A stretch of DNA of 64,000 nt from Druceiella hillmani (Eukaryota > Arthropoda > Insecta > Lepidoptera > Hepialidae). Numbering within the stretch: the first letter of the stretch is position 1; each line of letters opens with the position of its first letter. Below the pieces are notes generated by a model. The model did no database searches. It was not told where the DNA came from and saw only the letters and a list, made by a program, of their open reading frames with translations. The stretch is from contig JAYKKI010000091.1 of the NCBI GenBank assembly GCA_039881145.1, forward strand, positions 1,736,001 to 1,800,000, given 5' to 3'. Both the position numbers and the translations under genes were made by a program. Positions 12,826-24,470 of this stretch are shown in pieces.

Positions 12826-13920
12826 TCAGTAAAATAAATTGTTAATTATATAAGCGCCGTCGGTATCTAAAACTTGTCGCCAACGTGTAGGGAGAGCTAA
12901 AGTTCCATCCTTGTAGAAACTTTTGGGCCTTTGACTGAAAAACCGGTGAAGTTCCATTTTGATATGACTTTCGTCTTTATATTTTAAATCACGTAAATTA
13001 TTAGACAGACAGAGAAACAGATGGTAATTAGACGACAAAATATCTGGGGAGTACGGTGGGTGAAGTACCATAATCCATCCAAATGAAAGTATTTTTCACA
13101 TGTTACTTTTGCTACGTGGGGTCAAGCATCGTCTTGTAAAAAATAAACTTTGCTTTGATTTGAAAGAAGTTTAACAGTGATTTTGCTCAATTATTCACAA
13201 TAACTCTTCGCTGCAATTGTACTATTAGCTTGAAAGAGTTCCCAGTGAATAACTCCATTTATACCCCACCATATACTCAAAAGTGTATTTTGTCTAATAT
13301 TATATTTTGGACTTGGTACACCTTTTTCTCCAGCTCCTAGCCACTAGCATTTACACTAAAAATTAACATAAGCCACCCACTTTTCATCTCCTGTAAATAG
13401 ATACTTTAGCCTGTCGATATGATGGGAACTCAGTAGCTCCATGCACACATTAGCTCTACTCTAACGTTGAAAGGGTGTTAGCTCCTGTGGTAGCCAAATG
13501 GAATATGTCTACTTTCTCAAAGCATGAAGTTGTTTTTCCATTGCAGTTTAAGAATATGAAAATAGCTTTGCCAAACAACGCGAACTTTATCTGGAGTCTA
13601 TTTCAATAAGGCTTTTAAATTTTTCTAAATCAATTGTAAGTCACTTTGAATGAGGAATATCAGACAGGTAAAAATTCCCTTCTTTGAATCTTTGGAACCA
13701 GCGCTTGGCTGTGTTGTAAGTGGACATACCTTCACCCATAGTTGTTTATATATTCCGTGGTGATTCGCTAGTTTTTTGCCCTAAATAACATTCATGAAAA
13801 AAGAGTCCTCTAAGTTCACTTTGACATACTTCTATTTTTAATTTATTCTTTACTCGCCGATCACTCAATTGCAAACTGAACAGAATTTAGAATACCGCAC
13901 TCAATATACCGTACAAGAAA
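12826..13920 (-). pseudogene. broken mariner transposase
   Basis: Read on the minus strand from about 13920 to 12826, pieces of a mariner-family transposase appear in order but in different frames. MSTYNTAKRWFQRFKEGNF is the helix-turn-helix region (near 13720). A QLHALRK piece follows (near 13535). FTGDEKWVAYVN (near 13380) carries the first catalytic Asp. The C-terminal 81-codon frame at 12826-13071 contains HPPYSPDILSSNYHLF, the block bearing the third Asp of the DD34D triad, and ends with a C-terminal tail. The family is normally about 345 residues in one exon, and the length here fits a nearly full-length copy. Several frameshifts and stops show it is dead. Terminal repeats were not recognised. 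Confidence 0.85.
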
Positions 13921-16900
13921 TATTCTAGAACCTTCTATAACATTCCAGAAATTGGTCGAAAAAAGTGGCAGGTCAATAAGCTGCCAACCTATTAATATAT
14001 TAGGTGTATTTTGTATAAATAATAAATACAGTAAATTAAAATTTACCTAGATTGTTTCGCTTCATATTCATTTAAAACAATAGGTAACGTCAAAATAATA
14101 TGTAATGACATGATTATTCAATATTTTCTGCCTGAAATTCCTAGGCAACAATGTGTTAACAAGCAAACACTAAAAAGGTCTATTTTGGCATCCGCAAAAT
14201 GCTGTCTTTTGTAGTAGACTATACAAAATATGTCAAAAATAATTTAGAAGTTCAAGGAAATTCACAAATATCACTATAGAAAAGAAACCTTGATATTGCT
14301 TCTAAAGTCATAAAACATTTTGAGTTATAAATTCACTACATGTGGAAGTTGTACTGCTAAGAGTTATTAAAAACGCGAAATAAAACTGAGCCTTAAATGA
14401 TTAAGTCAGTACTGAGGAAAATATATTAGAAAAAGACATGATCGGCATAGGTAAAGTTGAAGGAAATAAATCCAAATAGGCATCTATCTTCTTGGCAGTG
14501 AAAATGTGCGAAGAAGATAAATGGCTGTTAAAGTGACTAATTCTTAGCAGTAAGTTTGACATATTGGACAACATCTCTTTACAAATCAATGAGATTGAAA
14601 TTAACAGAACTGTGAATAGCAAAGATGGAAATGAAAGTAATACACTAAAATTAAATACGTTTTAAAAAAACTTCTTCTTCCTTCAAACAAATGACAATAC
14701 AGCATTGCCAAAAGTAAATGAATATATTGTCAGCTGTAGTACCTAAATTACGATCATACTGCATTTATGGTTACAAAATACACTAGATTTGCCCATGGCT
14801 TTGTTGATACATATTTTTTAGTTTTACAGCAGAGGTTTTCTCCAATAATAATATTTTAATCTCAAAAATACACTTGCCGAGATAAAAGTATCTTATATCA
14901 GAATAAACTTCAAGCAAAATTACTCTCTACAATCTCTTTTAATCAGATTTAAATCCGCATACCCACTTTTACTACTTGAGTACTAATAAATGAAAGATTA
15001 CTTAAGGATTCTATCGTGTTTTAAGTTTTAATTGCAACTTGAAGATTATCTCACTGGAAATTTAATTTAAATTGGTTTTACATTATATTAAAACAAACAG
15101 GTAGCAAAAAAAATTACAAACAGACAAAGCATCCTTTGGAAAATATAATTTAGTAAATTTACATACTGAAAGTCTCTCATCACTATGGAATTTAGCAATA
15201 CATCACTGTGGAAGTAAGTGACATAATTCGAGTTAAAAATTTAAAAAAAAATTTTTGTGTTTCAAGGGGAAAACATGTTTTTTTTTAATATATATATAAT
15301 ATTTAATTTTTTTACAGAGTTATTCAATCCTAGACATTTCTAGAATTTTCCACAAATGTTCCTGGGTTATGTCTATATATGTTTTTGACATTAACATTTT
15401 TAATACTAGCACTAAATAAAAGTTTTCATACGTAATTAGGGGAAATTATGGTTATCATCAATAGTAAGTAAAAGATAAATGACGCAAGCTAACCCAAGCA
15501 GAATTTGATAACTCTTATCCGGCCACCACCTTTAATATTCTAAAATTAGATTTACAGCAAAACTATAAAACCAACAAATAATTTCTTAACTTTACTCTCT
15601 TAAAACTATTATAATAATGGTCAGATGCAAAGAAATATTCCTTAATTGAATTAGTAAAATAAAAATTACATTCGGCATCAAATCAAAATCAATAAAATAA
15701 ATTCACTCAAATATATATAAAATTTTAATTTATTTTTACAATATCCAACAAAAGACGACTAACTCTAAAAACCCACTAATGAATAACATAGCTGAATATA
15801 AATTTTTACTAATCTTTTAACCTAATTCTCCTTTTAATTTCAATAGAAAAATCCATTTCAAAAAATTCAATCAATAATTTAAGGTTAACTTACTATCAAT
15901 GTTTTACAATTGAAATATACATATTTAAGCTGATTCTAATTATCTATTATTCCATATTCCATATTACATATATTCTAATAAGAATTGGCTAAAAACTTAT
16001 TTCAATATTCGACTGCGAAGGTAAACACTCGAATCAAGAGTATACCTATTTGAATTTCAACTCAATTAGGTATGTTTACGTACAAATAGTAGATATATTT
16101 AAATCTAATTAACTAGTTAACTGTGATGACCTCCTTGACAAGTGTTTTCCTAAGTTCCTCAGTTATCCTCTTTTAGCACCTTCTCACTGTGATGCTTTAC
16201 AAGATATATCACAACTTATTACCACATCATGCTATTGGATTTTATAGATATTTATCCATTTTTTTTTAAATACCAAACACCTTCAAAACCCCTTTTTAAT
16301 ACTTGTATAACTTTTTACTCTGTTACTTTTTAAATTTATTCTCTATTCAACCAATACTCTTTAATATCATCATTTCTACCCTAATACTCAATCATAAATT
16401 CAATCCATTCTACATACATCAAAGTCCATATTCACTGCAGAAGAAAGTGAATACCTTTTGCTATTATCAAAAAATTTGTGATCGGCTTCCACACATCACT
16501 ATCAACAGCATTTCACCACTCGGGCTTCTTTCTAAATTAATTTATACTACTCAACATTTTTCACTGCATCATTCAGTTTATCTCCTGCAAATTCCATTTT
16601 TTTAATATCACCTGTTGTTCCACCAGTCATTAAAAAACTCTCCAAGTATTTGACTTATTCTTCTTCCGTTCTATATTAAGACTGTACCGAAACGGAATCC
16701 TTTATGCCGAATATATTCTGGAAAAACTCTGTGTATACCCTATAAGGGAAAAACTCGGTATAAATATGGGATATATACGCAGTATACCCGAGAATAAAGT
16801 ACATCTAGCTTGATCTGAAAATTTTATCCAAAGTATTCTGTTTATAAATAGTGAAAAACATGATGTAAACAATAAAAATCGTTCCCATTCAAAGTGAATA

Positions 16901-18655
16901 AATTTCTTATCTAGAAACAATATATTCTAGGTATAATCAGTACAAAACTTGATGTAATAAATTCCACAATAGTATAGACCGCAGTTCTTAATAGATAGAC
17001 CAGATTTGTTTTAGTCACTCATTCTGATAAAAATGTATTATTTATTGATCGTATTTGATAATTGATTGACTAATTTTATAGTGGTAATGAAATAAAAAAT
17101 TATTTTTAAAAAATCTTTTCACATTAAGTATTTGTATAAATACTTAATGTGAAAAGATGTATGTCACATAAAATATTAACTGTTTATCTAGTATCATTTT
17201 AAAGAATGTGATATAAGTAATAATATAAATAACATTATTGCGGTTTTTATTATTACCAGTTATTACAGTACGAATATATTTAAACAGTATGAACTTTCCT
17301 GTTCTTCAATAATTTAAAATACTGATGATTTTATGAAAATTATGAAAAACGTTCTTACCTACAGAGGAATCACTTTTAATTCTCCTTCTTTTAATTTGAA
17401 AGAGATATACAGTAATATATGTTTTTATATGATACAACAATTAAAAATAACACATAAACTAAACTAAAATTTAATTTACGCGCGGCAATTAGAGCGTTCA
17501 AAATCACACCAAAAACTTTTTCTTCTTTTTTTAATTAATTCTCTACTGTAACGGAAATGAGCATAGGGTAGACGGAGATGGTCACATGATTTGTAATAAA
17601 TGAATTGGACAGTCGCAATATTTCATAAACAATGGTTTATTTGAAACGTCACATATATCGAGGTAAGTACGCAATAAATCTAATAAATTGTAATAACTTT
17701 AATCTGGGACTTATGAGATATGTTTCTTTAGAAATCTATAAAAGAACTTAAAATAAAATGGCATGTTAAAATTTTAATTTTTTATTAAACCCATATTTAA
17801 CCATCTTTGGAAACTGGGTATTTATGCCATGCTATTTCGTAAATGTAAAAATAATTATTTATGAAGGATAAATTAAATCGTAAAACTTTGCCATTAACTA
17901 TCATATTAAGATGTGCAGATAAGATGGCCACGCATCTAAGAATAAGTTAAAAATATGATTAGTTTTTTTTTACTCCTGTATGAATTATGGAACTTAGATA
18001 TAATATTTCTTACGATTTTTTTATTTTACTTGTAATTTCACCTTAACTATATCAACAGAGTGATGAACGGCCAGGTCTTCGTACCGCGAAGTTAGATCAT
18101 ACTCATTTGAATATAAATAGCTATATCATCTTAATAACAAATTGGCCATCTTATACAATCGTACTTACTAACAAAATGGCTGTACATTCCAATCTACCAT
18201 CAATTTACCATTCATTTTGAACTCATATTATAATAAGCGTTTAACAAAAAAATTAAAAAATAATATAATTCTTAAAATACTCCAACCTGATCACAATGAA
18301 CATTTTAAAAAATCTTTGGTCGGTCGAAACTTTTAAATTAAAAATATTCTTATTTTGTTACTTTATTTGGAATAACAGTATTTGCGATTGTTGGTATGCA
18401 CTCTTTTATTGGCATTAACTAGAAAAATATGTACTGAATGAAAGCTAAAATATTTCGATTAGCCATCTTATCGGCCTGGACATATTAGTAAGAGGGATAA
18501 AAAGTGCGCAAACGAAAAGTTGTAATTACTGATTATCAAATGAAAAAGATACACAGATGTTTTCTTAATATTCGAACGAAAAAGTAAAATAAATTCGTCG
18601 TCGTGTTTTCCAAATAAAGTTCATCATCAAATCGACAACACATATTTTTAAATAT
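13921..18655. other. intergenic, no gene recognised
   Basis: Very AT-rich. The 100-codon T-rich frame at 16303-16605 and minus-strand frames at 14401-14622 and 16702-16920 have compositions expected from AT-rich noise. Apart from the hairpin at 17113-17158 I see no element. Confidence 0.5.
17113..17158. repeat. perfect hairpin, 21-bp arms, 4-base loop
   Basis: Left arm 17113-17133 and right arm 17138-17158 are exact reverse complements around GTAT. The arm core is CTTTTCACATTAAGTATTT. There is no T-tract or coding context to suggest a terminator or miRNA. Confidence 0.9.
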
Positions 18656-18659
18656 GTAT

Positions 18660-20330
18660 TCGGGCTTCACGCTTTAAGCCAAGGCACAGCCGCTTGAGTA
18701 TTTTCAACCTTTTTAGAACCCCTATGAAAGCTTTTAAGTGTGTGCTTTTTAAGACCCCATGGGATTCGCAACATTCTGTGGCATCCATGTCTCAAAGACC
18801 TGAATTCTCTTGCTAGTTGTTTCTGCGAGGATCTATTTTCTAACGCTATATGATAATGCCGAAAATATATAGCAACAGATCACACGTGTTCGCAGCTTGA
18901 GATTTCAGTACGATCACAAAGGTTCATCGTACGGAAAGTCTTTCGAGCTTGCTCAAATCTGTATTGGATTTCAAAATTTAGATCGTCAACCATTACTCTC
19001 AGCTACTTATAACGGTTGACCCTTTCCAGATCAGGCCCATTAATTGTTTGAAGATCTTGGATACTACTAGATATCAAGACGATGGTGTCTGCATATCTGA
19101 TGTTGTCAATAAGTTTCCCATTGATAGATAGTTTTTCAATTAATTTATTCAGGACAATAGATTCAATATAAAGATTAAATAGTAATAGTGAGAGTATGCA
19201 ACCCCATCTTACTTTTAATGAAATTTCATCTGAAAATTAAAGCTGCCCATTGACTTTTAAACTCGCTGTTTTTTATCAGTAGAGGTTCTTGATTATTTTC
19301 AAATCACGACTATCTACTTCCACCATGCCAACAATCAAATTGGTTATACAATAATATCGTCTCACATCTAGAGTATATTCAGTCATGAATTATATTAAGA
19401 GAAACCTTTAGTATATGGCCATTAAAATATTATACTGTAATCGCTGCATATACTTGGCTTATTTACTTGAGTTGAGTAATAGATGTTGACTTCAATCGGT
19501 TAGCAGGTACTTCACCTATGATATAATTAAGGGTGGAGATATTAACAATTATATATTATCTTCGTTAATTAACTTCAACAGATCGACAGGTACTTCATCT
19601 CTCCCAGTGACTTTTTAATTACAAATAATTTCAGCTTTAGTAATAAAAAACCAAAGTCATTGAAAGGTACGGAGATGTTCCTAGTGTATTGCTCTTAGCT
19701 TCTCTTCCACAGAAGAAGAAACAATTATCCCCTGCTATCAATTAAAGCGAGAGGGGGGTTTGTCTTGTCTATATCTTCTAATAACACCTTAATCTTTTTT
19801 GCATATTAAAACTATCATACTTTCCCTGTAGATTTTTGATTTCCTGACATTTATATTTTACTAACTAAATATTGCTACTACGTCTTTGATTCACGAGAAA
19901 GTAATCAATTTGATTTCTAACGATATTGTCTGGTTTATCCGCAGGTGATTTCTATATAAACAGTCTATGTATTGGTAATTTAAAAGTATTATTTACGTCT
20001 TGGCAGAATTGTATAAGTATATCTTGACGATCATTTCTTATATTAAAATCGATTTTTTCATCTGTAGAATTAATTTTTAGTTTTCTTACTTTAAAGTCGA
20101 AATCTTCCATCACTATATTTATCTCATATTTCTTTACAATTTTTAGCATGTTTTATATCTGTGAATAGAACTCTGCTTCGGTTTTATCAGCAGTAGGGCA
20201 TATACTTGTATGAGATTAATGTTAAAGGGTTTAGCGTGTAGTTGTAGTGACATGATTCTATTGGAGTATGGGATGCCATTTCTGACTTAGGACTTCATTC
20301 CTTTGTTTATTATTAGGTTACACCAGTCCT
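18660..20330 (-). pseudogene. degraded RTE-type non-LTR retrotransposon (endonuclease and reverse transcriptase)
   Basis: On the minus strand the order from high to low coordinate matches an endonuclease-reverse transcriptase ORF. NINLIQVYA is near 20230-20200. The frame at 19952-20149 gives INIVMEDFDFKV and NIRNDRQDILIQFCQDVNN, the apurinic endonuclease region. A QIDYF piece follows near 19905. The thumb and palm of the reverse transcriptase come next: MIKNLY-like helix, TASLKVNGQL (near 19260), then WGCILSLLLFNLYIESIV (near 19190). IRYADTIVLISSSIQDLQ (near 19095) is where intact elements have a YADD active site. A downstream FEQARKTF stretch lies near 18960. The second catalytic Asp is lost and stops are frequent, so it is inactive. 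Family placement as RTE-like rests on the overall sequence pattern. Confidence 0.82.
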
Positions 20331-20445
20331 ATGGCTTTGTGCATCGAAATTGCCCGAATAATAGGCAACATTGCTGAAATTCGAATAATATGGAGTTCGT
20401 TGCTGTGCATTGTCAAGTTTAACATCTTCGTGTAAATTATGTCGT

Positions 20446-20494
20446 AGAAATATGCGTTGCTGTTTATGAATCGCAAACAGCAACGCATATTTCT
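20446..20494. repeat. perfect hairpin, 20-bp arms, 9-base loop
   Basis: 20446-20465 (AGAAATATGCGTTGCTGTTT) and 20475-20494 are exact reverse complements around ATGAATCGC. A TCTATCTCT-type direct repeat follows to 20520. Confidence 0.92.
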
Positions 20495-21499
20495 ATCTCT
20501 TCTATATTTCTATCTCTTCATATCCTCTGATCATTTAAGGCTTGTCAGCGTCTGGGGGAAATGGTGATATTATACTTAGTGATAATAATGTTCCTAGGAA
20601 AATAATGTGGTGGTATTCCTTTGCCTCCCACTTTGCTGCTTGTGACCGATTAGTTGGTTTACCCCCCAATTGGTCTACCCGCTCAGCATTATATGATTGG
20701 TGATTGTAAAGGTGTCCACAACTCACATCCATGTAACCTACCAGTTGTGTAGCCACCCGCTATTCGCGGAAGGGGAGAGGTTAATGCTAATTTACCAGGT
20801 CACAGGCATATCACTGAGCCTTATTAGTATTTTGTAAGTAAATGTTTCCTATGAGGAAGTCTGCAGGTGTGTGATCGGAGCCTACAAGCAATTGGCTATG
20901 ATATCTCAAGGACATTCTACGATCCACTTCTATAAGCCCTAGATATGTGTATATACACGGTGTTCGGGAATAGATATCGGATAAAGAAAGACGCTATTCG
21001 TTGGTTATAAAGTAATAAATTGTCGTTAAAATACAAGGTAAAACACGCCCTTTTTCTAATTGAGTGCAAAAATGTTTATACATAACTGTTTTTAATACAC
21101 CTAATCTTTGTCCGGAGTGCGGTGTTTACCCGCAGTGGCGATGTATTCACAGCTGTTCGCGGATTATTCCTCCAATCGGCGCTGAACAATGTGCGCAAGT
21201 ATTGTGTGTGCGAAAAAGATGACAAATAATTATGAATATTATTTTCAATTTTCCGAAAACAAAAGTCAAAAACAATTTATTCAATATTGTTTTTTTATAA
21301 ATTACTAAAGTTAGACATGCTTTTTATAGTTTATATACTGAAAGGATTAACGTAAAATATTATAACAACAAAAAACCTATAACATTTTTACTTTTGTAGT
21401 CGCGATGTAAATGAATTTATAACTGAGTAAAAAGGCCTTTTTTTAACAAAATAATATCTTGAGTATTACATGCGATAATTTTGTTTTTGTATTTTTCCT
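20495..21499. other. no gene recognised
   Basis: The block 20535-20940 is less AT-rich than its surroundings and holds a 73-codon minus-strand frame that I cannot assign. It may be part of an unidentified repeat. CGGTGTTCGG near 20960 resembles a repeat end, but no partner was found. Confidence 0.4.
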
Positions 21500-21910
21500 A
21501 GAATGGGCATTAGTCATGGACAACGTTCAAGTGGCAGCTGCCGTTGCAATGTCGCGTATTATAACCACGTTCGTATTTACCACCCGATGAAAATTAATAA
21601 AAAATGGAGAAAAAGAAGATGGTGGATGATAGCAACGCACCGGAACAGAACTAGGTTACTGAATAAATAAGGCCTACTGAATTTAAAGTTTTTGCTTGAT
21701 TTTTTATAACTATTATATTTTTACAGACATACTATGGAGCAACAATTTCCTTACCAACACAAGAACCATCTGGGGAATTCGAAAATTTCCACCGAATGTC
21801 ATTGACCGATTTCAACCTATTGCTTTCGAAAGTCACACCTTTAATCTCCAAACAAGATACCCATTTAAGAAGTCATACCTGCAAAGATCCGGTTATCAAG
21901 CTTAAGGTTT
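21500..21910 (+). pseudogene. PIF/Harbinger copy 1, N-terminal transposase region
   Basis: Around 21590-21650 the frame KWRKRRWWMIATHRNR matches the basic start of PIF-type transposases. A splice-acceptor-like TATATTTTTACAG precedes 21727. Beyond it, one frame reads SLPTQEPSGEFENFHRM followed by SLTDFNLLLSKVTPLISKQD, the conserved helical region before the DDE domain. A frameshift then restores KVFSNW, the degraded form of the LRFLATG helix. Roughly 120 residues are represented. The DDE half lies at 22940-23395. The two are separated by about 1 kb containing a 127-bp duplication and an exon of another gene on the opposite strand. Stops show decay. Confidence 0.75.
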
Positions 21911-21965
21911 TTAGCAACTGGTAACAGTTATAGAAGTTTGCACTTTTTATATAAAACTTCAAGCC

Positions 21966-22231
21966 AGTTAATTTAAAAAAATATAATAGATATCTGCTCT
22001 GCTCTTAACGAGGTTCTCAAGGATGAAATAAAGATAACAATTTTAATTTTTATAACTTATATTTATTTAAAATTTAAACATATTATATATTGTTAATTAA
22101 AAAAGTTAATTTAAAAAAATTATAATAGATATCTGCTCTGCTCTTAACGAGGTTCTCAAGGATGAAATAAAGATAACAATTTTAATTTTTATAACTTATA
22201 TTTATTTAAAATTTAAACATATTATATATTG
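21966..22231. repeat. near-identical 127-bp tandem duplication
   Basis: 21966-22092 and 22104-22231 agree at essentially every position (one single-base length difference in an A/T run), separated by 11 bases. The near-identity means the duplication is recent relative to the decay of the surrounding element. Confidence 0.95.
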
Positions 22232-22564
22232 GGATAATTACTGTAGAAATATTTTAGGCTAGTTTAACAACTTCATCGCTTATAATATGTGTTATTGAGA
22301 ATTCAGAGCAGCGTTTTCATTTGATCGTGGGATATGTAAACTGTAAATGTGTTGGGTGGCTCTGAAAATGATGAGTGAGGCCTGAAAGATGGCATTGTAC
22401 CATTAGGATAATTTTCCGATTAAAGCAACCCGGGTGCTTTAATTTAATAGAAAAATTGATTGGATTTGAACGAATGGGCTGCATTGCTCCGAATCTGTAG
22501 GAAGTTGAGAAGTAGAGGAAAGAAATTACTCAGTAGATAAAGATCTTTCAATAAGACGTGCTCT

Positions 22565-22900
22565 TCAAATTAAGGAATGAATTTCAAACATTAAATCTAC
22601 TCTCTCATGTTCAGGAATCTTTTTTAGTTTTTTGGCAATTAATTTGCCGAAAACATCACATTCATCTTCAACATCATCTTTTACCGTCCTATTCATAATT
22701 TTATTCAAATTGTTAAATGCCTCAGACATTTGCTTGGTGGCGATTTGTAACTCTGGTAGGTTAGGATGTGCTGTTGTTGGGTCGGATGTATCCATTGTAT
22801 TTTGAGTGTACACTGGAACTGAAGAAGTTATTAATTCGACGGAACATGATGCATTTTTTTCCTCATAACGTTCAATTGGAGCAGTTACAATATTTCGATC
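22565..22900 (-). pseudogene. BESS-motif exon of the MADF-type partner gene, PIF/Harbinger copy 1
   Basis: On the minus strand, TTTTTTTATTTCAG at 22914-22901 is a good 3' splice site. From 22900 a frame stays open to a stop at 22565, about 111 residues. It begins DRNIVTAPIERYEEKN and ends in DVFGKLIAKKLKKIP followed by HERVDLMFEIHSLI. That ending matches the BESS-like C-terminus of MADF-BESS proteins (a phenylalanine-glycine, a basic KxLKKIP helix and a final hydrophobic helix). MADF-BESS proteins are DNA-binding factors, and one version is the second gene of some PIF/Harbinger elements. The exon has no internal stops, but the matching MADF exon was not found at 23400-24000, so the gene is incomplete. 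It sits inside the intron of the transposase on the other strand. Confidence 0.62.
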
Positions 22901-22939
22901 CTGAAATAAAAAAAGTATATTATTTTTTTTTCTTTACAG
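22901..22939. promoter_or_regulatory. 39-bp bidirectional splice-acceptor segment (copy 1)
   Basis: Read on +, this segment ends in TTTTTTTTTTCTTTACAG directly before the transposase DDE exon at 22940. Read on -, it ends in TTTTTTTATTTCAG directly before the BESS exon at 22900. The whole segment is intronic on both strands and supplies one pyrimidine tract and AG to each. Confidence 0.65.
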
Positions 22940-23395
22940 GAGCCAGTCAATGAGCAGCAGTGGTTAGAAGTTGAAAGCGGATTTAAGAAGAATTTTCCGC
23001 ATACCATTGGTGCAACGAATGGAAAGCACATTGTTATACAATGTCCATATAAATCTAGTTCTGGGTATTTTAATTATAAGAAGGCATTCAGTGTAGTACT
23101 ATTGGTTTTAATTGACAGTAACTATAATTTTATGTATGCCGACATTGGTAGTCAAGGAAGAATCAGTGATGGAGGTGTATTCAAAAATTCTTCGCAATCT
23201 TCTTAAGTCAGTGCTGACAATGTCAACATTCCCTTCCTTTTTTTGACTTACGGAGCATTTACTTTACATAATAATATTATGAAACCATATCCCGGTACTC
23301 ATGATATCGGTTCACGGAAACGAATTTTCAATACACTTTTGTCAAGATCTCCAATAGTAGTTGAGAATGTTTTTTTGTTTTAGCATCTAGGTTTA
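22940..23395 (+). pseudogene. PIF/Harbinger copy 1, DDE-domain exon of the transposase
   Basis: After a strong acceptor, the exon reads WLEVESGFKKNFPHTIGATN GKHIVI, the segment that normally carries the first catalytic Asp as GxxDGKH; here the Asp is Asn. It continues with YFNYKKAF, MYADIGSQGRISDGGVFKN (second Asp), then an in-frame stop at 23202. A frameshifted continuation gives GAFTLHNNIMKPYP, then FNTLLSRSPIVVENVF, which carries the catalytic Glu. PIF-type nucleases cut and paste the element into three-base targets. The lost first Asp and the stop mean this copy cannot encode an active nuclease. Together with 21500-21910 it covers most of a transposase of about 350-400 residues. Confidence 0.85.
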
Positions 23396-23399
23396 GAAT

Positions 23400-23535
23400 A
23401 TTCAACACCAACACATCAACCTAGTCAAACCTGTAAAATTTCCACAACAAATTTTCATCCTAATCCTCAACAGATAGAGTTCTATATCAATTGGTAAACT
23501 TTTACAGATTTAGGTAGGTTGATGTGCTAGCGTGT
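23400..23535. repeat. small imperfect inverted repeat, possible MITE
   Basis: ACACATCAACCTAGTCAAAC with CTGTAAAATTT near 23412-23445 is mirrored by AAACTTTTACAG with GTAGGTTGATGTGCT near 23497-23530. Arms of about 33 bases match at roughly 80 percent, with about 55 bases between them. No coding content and no clear target duplication. Confidence 0.6.
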
Positions 23536-24290
23536 GCACCTACTTATTAAATTAAATAATTTGATCCAAAATATATTTTATATTCAGCGATATTCGCACA
23601 TGGTATAAAACTATACCTATTCACATTTTTACAAGTGGATTATACTTACTATTTTAACGTTAAAATATAAGCCTGCGTTTTACTTTACATATGATGGCTT
23701 GTAAATCTTATAATAAATGTATACCACCCATAAGTGCTTATCAATTAATAAAAAAACTTACCGTATTCATTGTTTGTTTACTACAGACTGAAGCGAGCCG
23801 AATAGTGTAGTGAGACGCTTTGTGTTAGAACCTCGGGGCGCTTCGAGTCCTTTGACTCGGACGAAAAAACCAACAACGATCGGAAATCGTTTATCCAATG
23901 AGATACAAATATAATTTGTCGATACGATTTTATATTTAGATTTACATGTAGAAAAATAGTAATAGTATGTTTTATTAATTTTAAATATAATAAAAACGTA
24001 CATGAAGTTATTATTTTATATGTAATTTATTAGAAACAGCGGACATAAAAATGAAAGAATTGCATTATTTGGGAATAAAATTACTAATTAAGCTATTATT
24101 TATCACTTGTAATTAATGATTAAATATTAATACGTTAATTTTTCCCAACATGACAAAACGCACAAAACATTTTTATCTCTTCGCTACTGGTTGCGGTCAA
24201 TAGAACCCACCATTCCATATTTTATTTCAGGAACGCATTTTAGGAACGCATTATATTCAAACAGTGTTGTAAACTTGTAAACACAAAATA
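23536..24290. other. upstream flank of CAF-1, no gene recognised
   Basis: AT-rich. A direct repeat AGGAACGCATT occurs twice at 24229-24239 and 24242-24252. The minus-strand frame at 23767-24003 has no motif and is read as chance. Confidence 0.5.
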
Positions 24291-24298
24291 TCCCGCGC
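24291..24298. promoter_or_regulatory. E2F-like site in the CAF-1 promoter region
   Basis: TCCCGCGC lies in the context ATATCCCGCGCTTTTT, about 180 bases before the CAF-1 start codon. It fits the E2F core (TTTSSCGC on either strand, here with TA in place of TT). CAF-1 is needed in S phase and its genes are commonly E2F-controlled, so the site is plausible. The role is inferred from sequence and position only. Confidence 0.45.
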
Positions 24299-24470
24299 TT
24301 TTTCACTCTATGTCAAATATTTGTTAGTTGAGTTGTGCTAGTTCTCAAAGTATTTATTTTTAAATTCGTTCATGTGTTTGTGACTCGTGGTAGTTGTTAT
24401 AATGTGTTTTTATTTTTGAATTGATTACTTTTTATAAGTCACCTAAAACTTATACAGCTTCAGAGTGACA

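Noticed and set aside
16303..16605. 100-codon plus-strand open frame, mostly Phe, Leu, Ile, Tyr, His
   Set aside because: T-rich composition explains it; no motif, no splice context, no related frame elsewhere.
23767..24003. Minus-strand frame as the missing MADF exon of PIF copy 1
   Set aside because: No MADF residues (no Trp-containing helix, no KNLR-type block) in any minus frame of 23400-24003.
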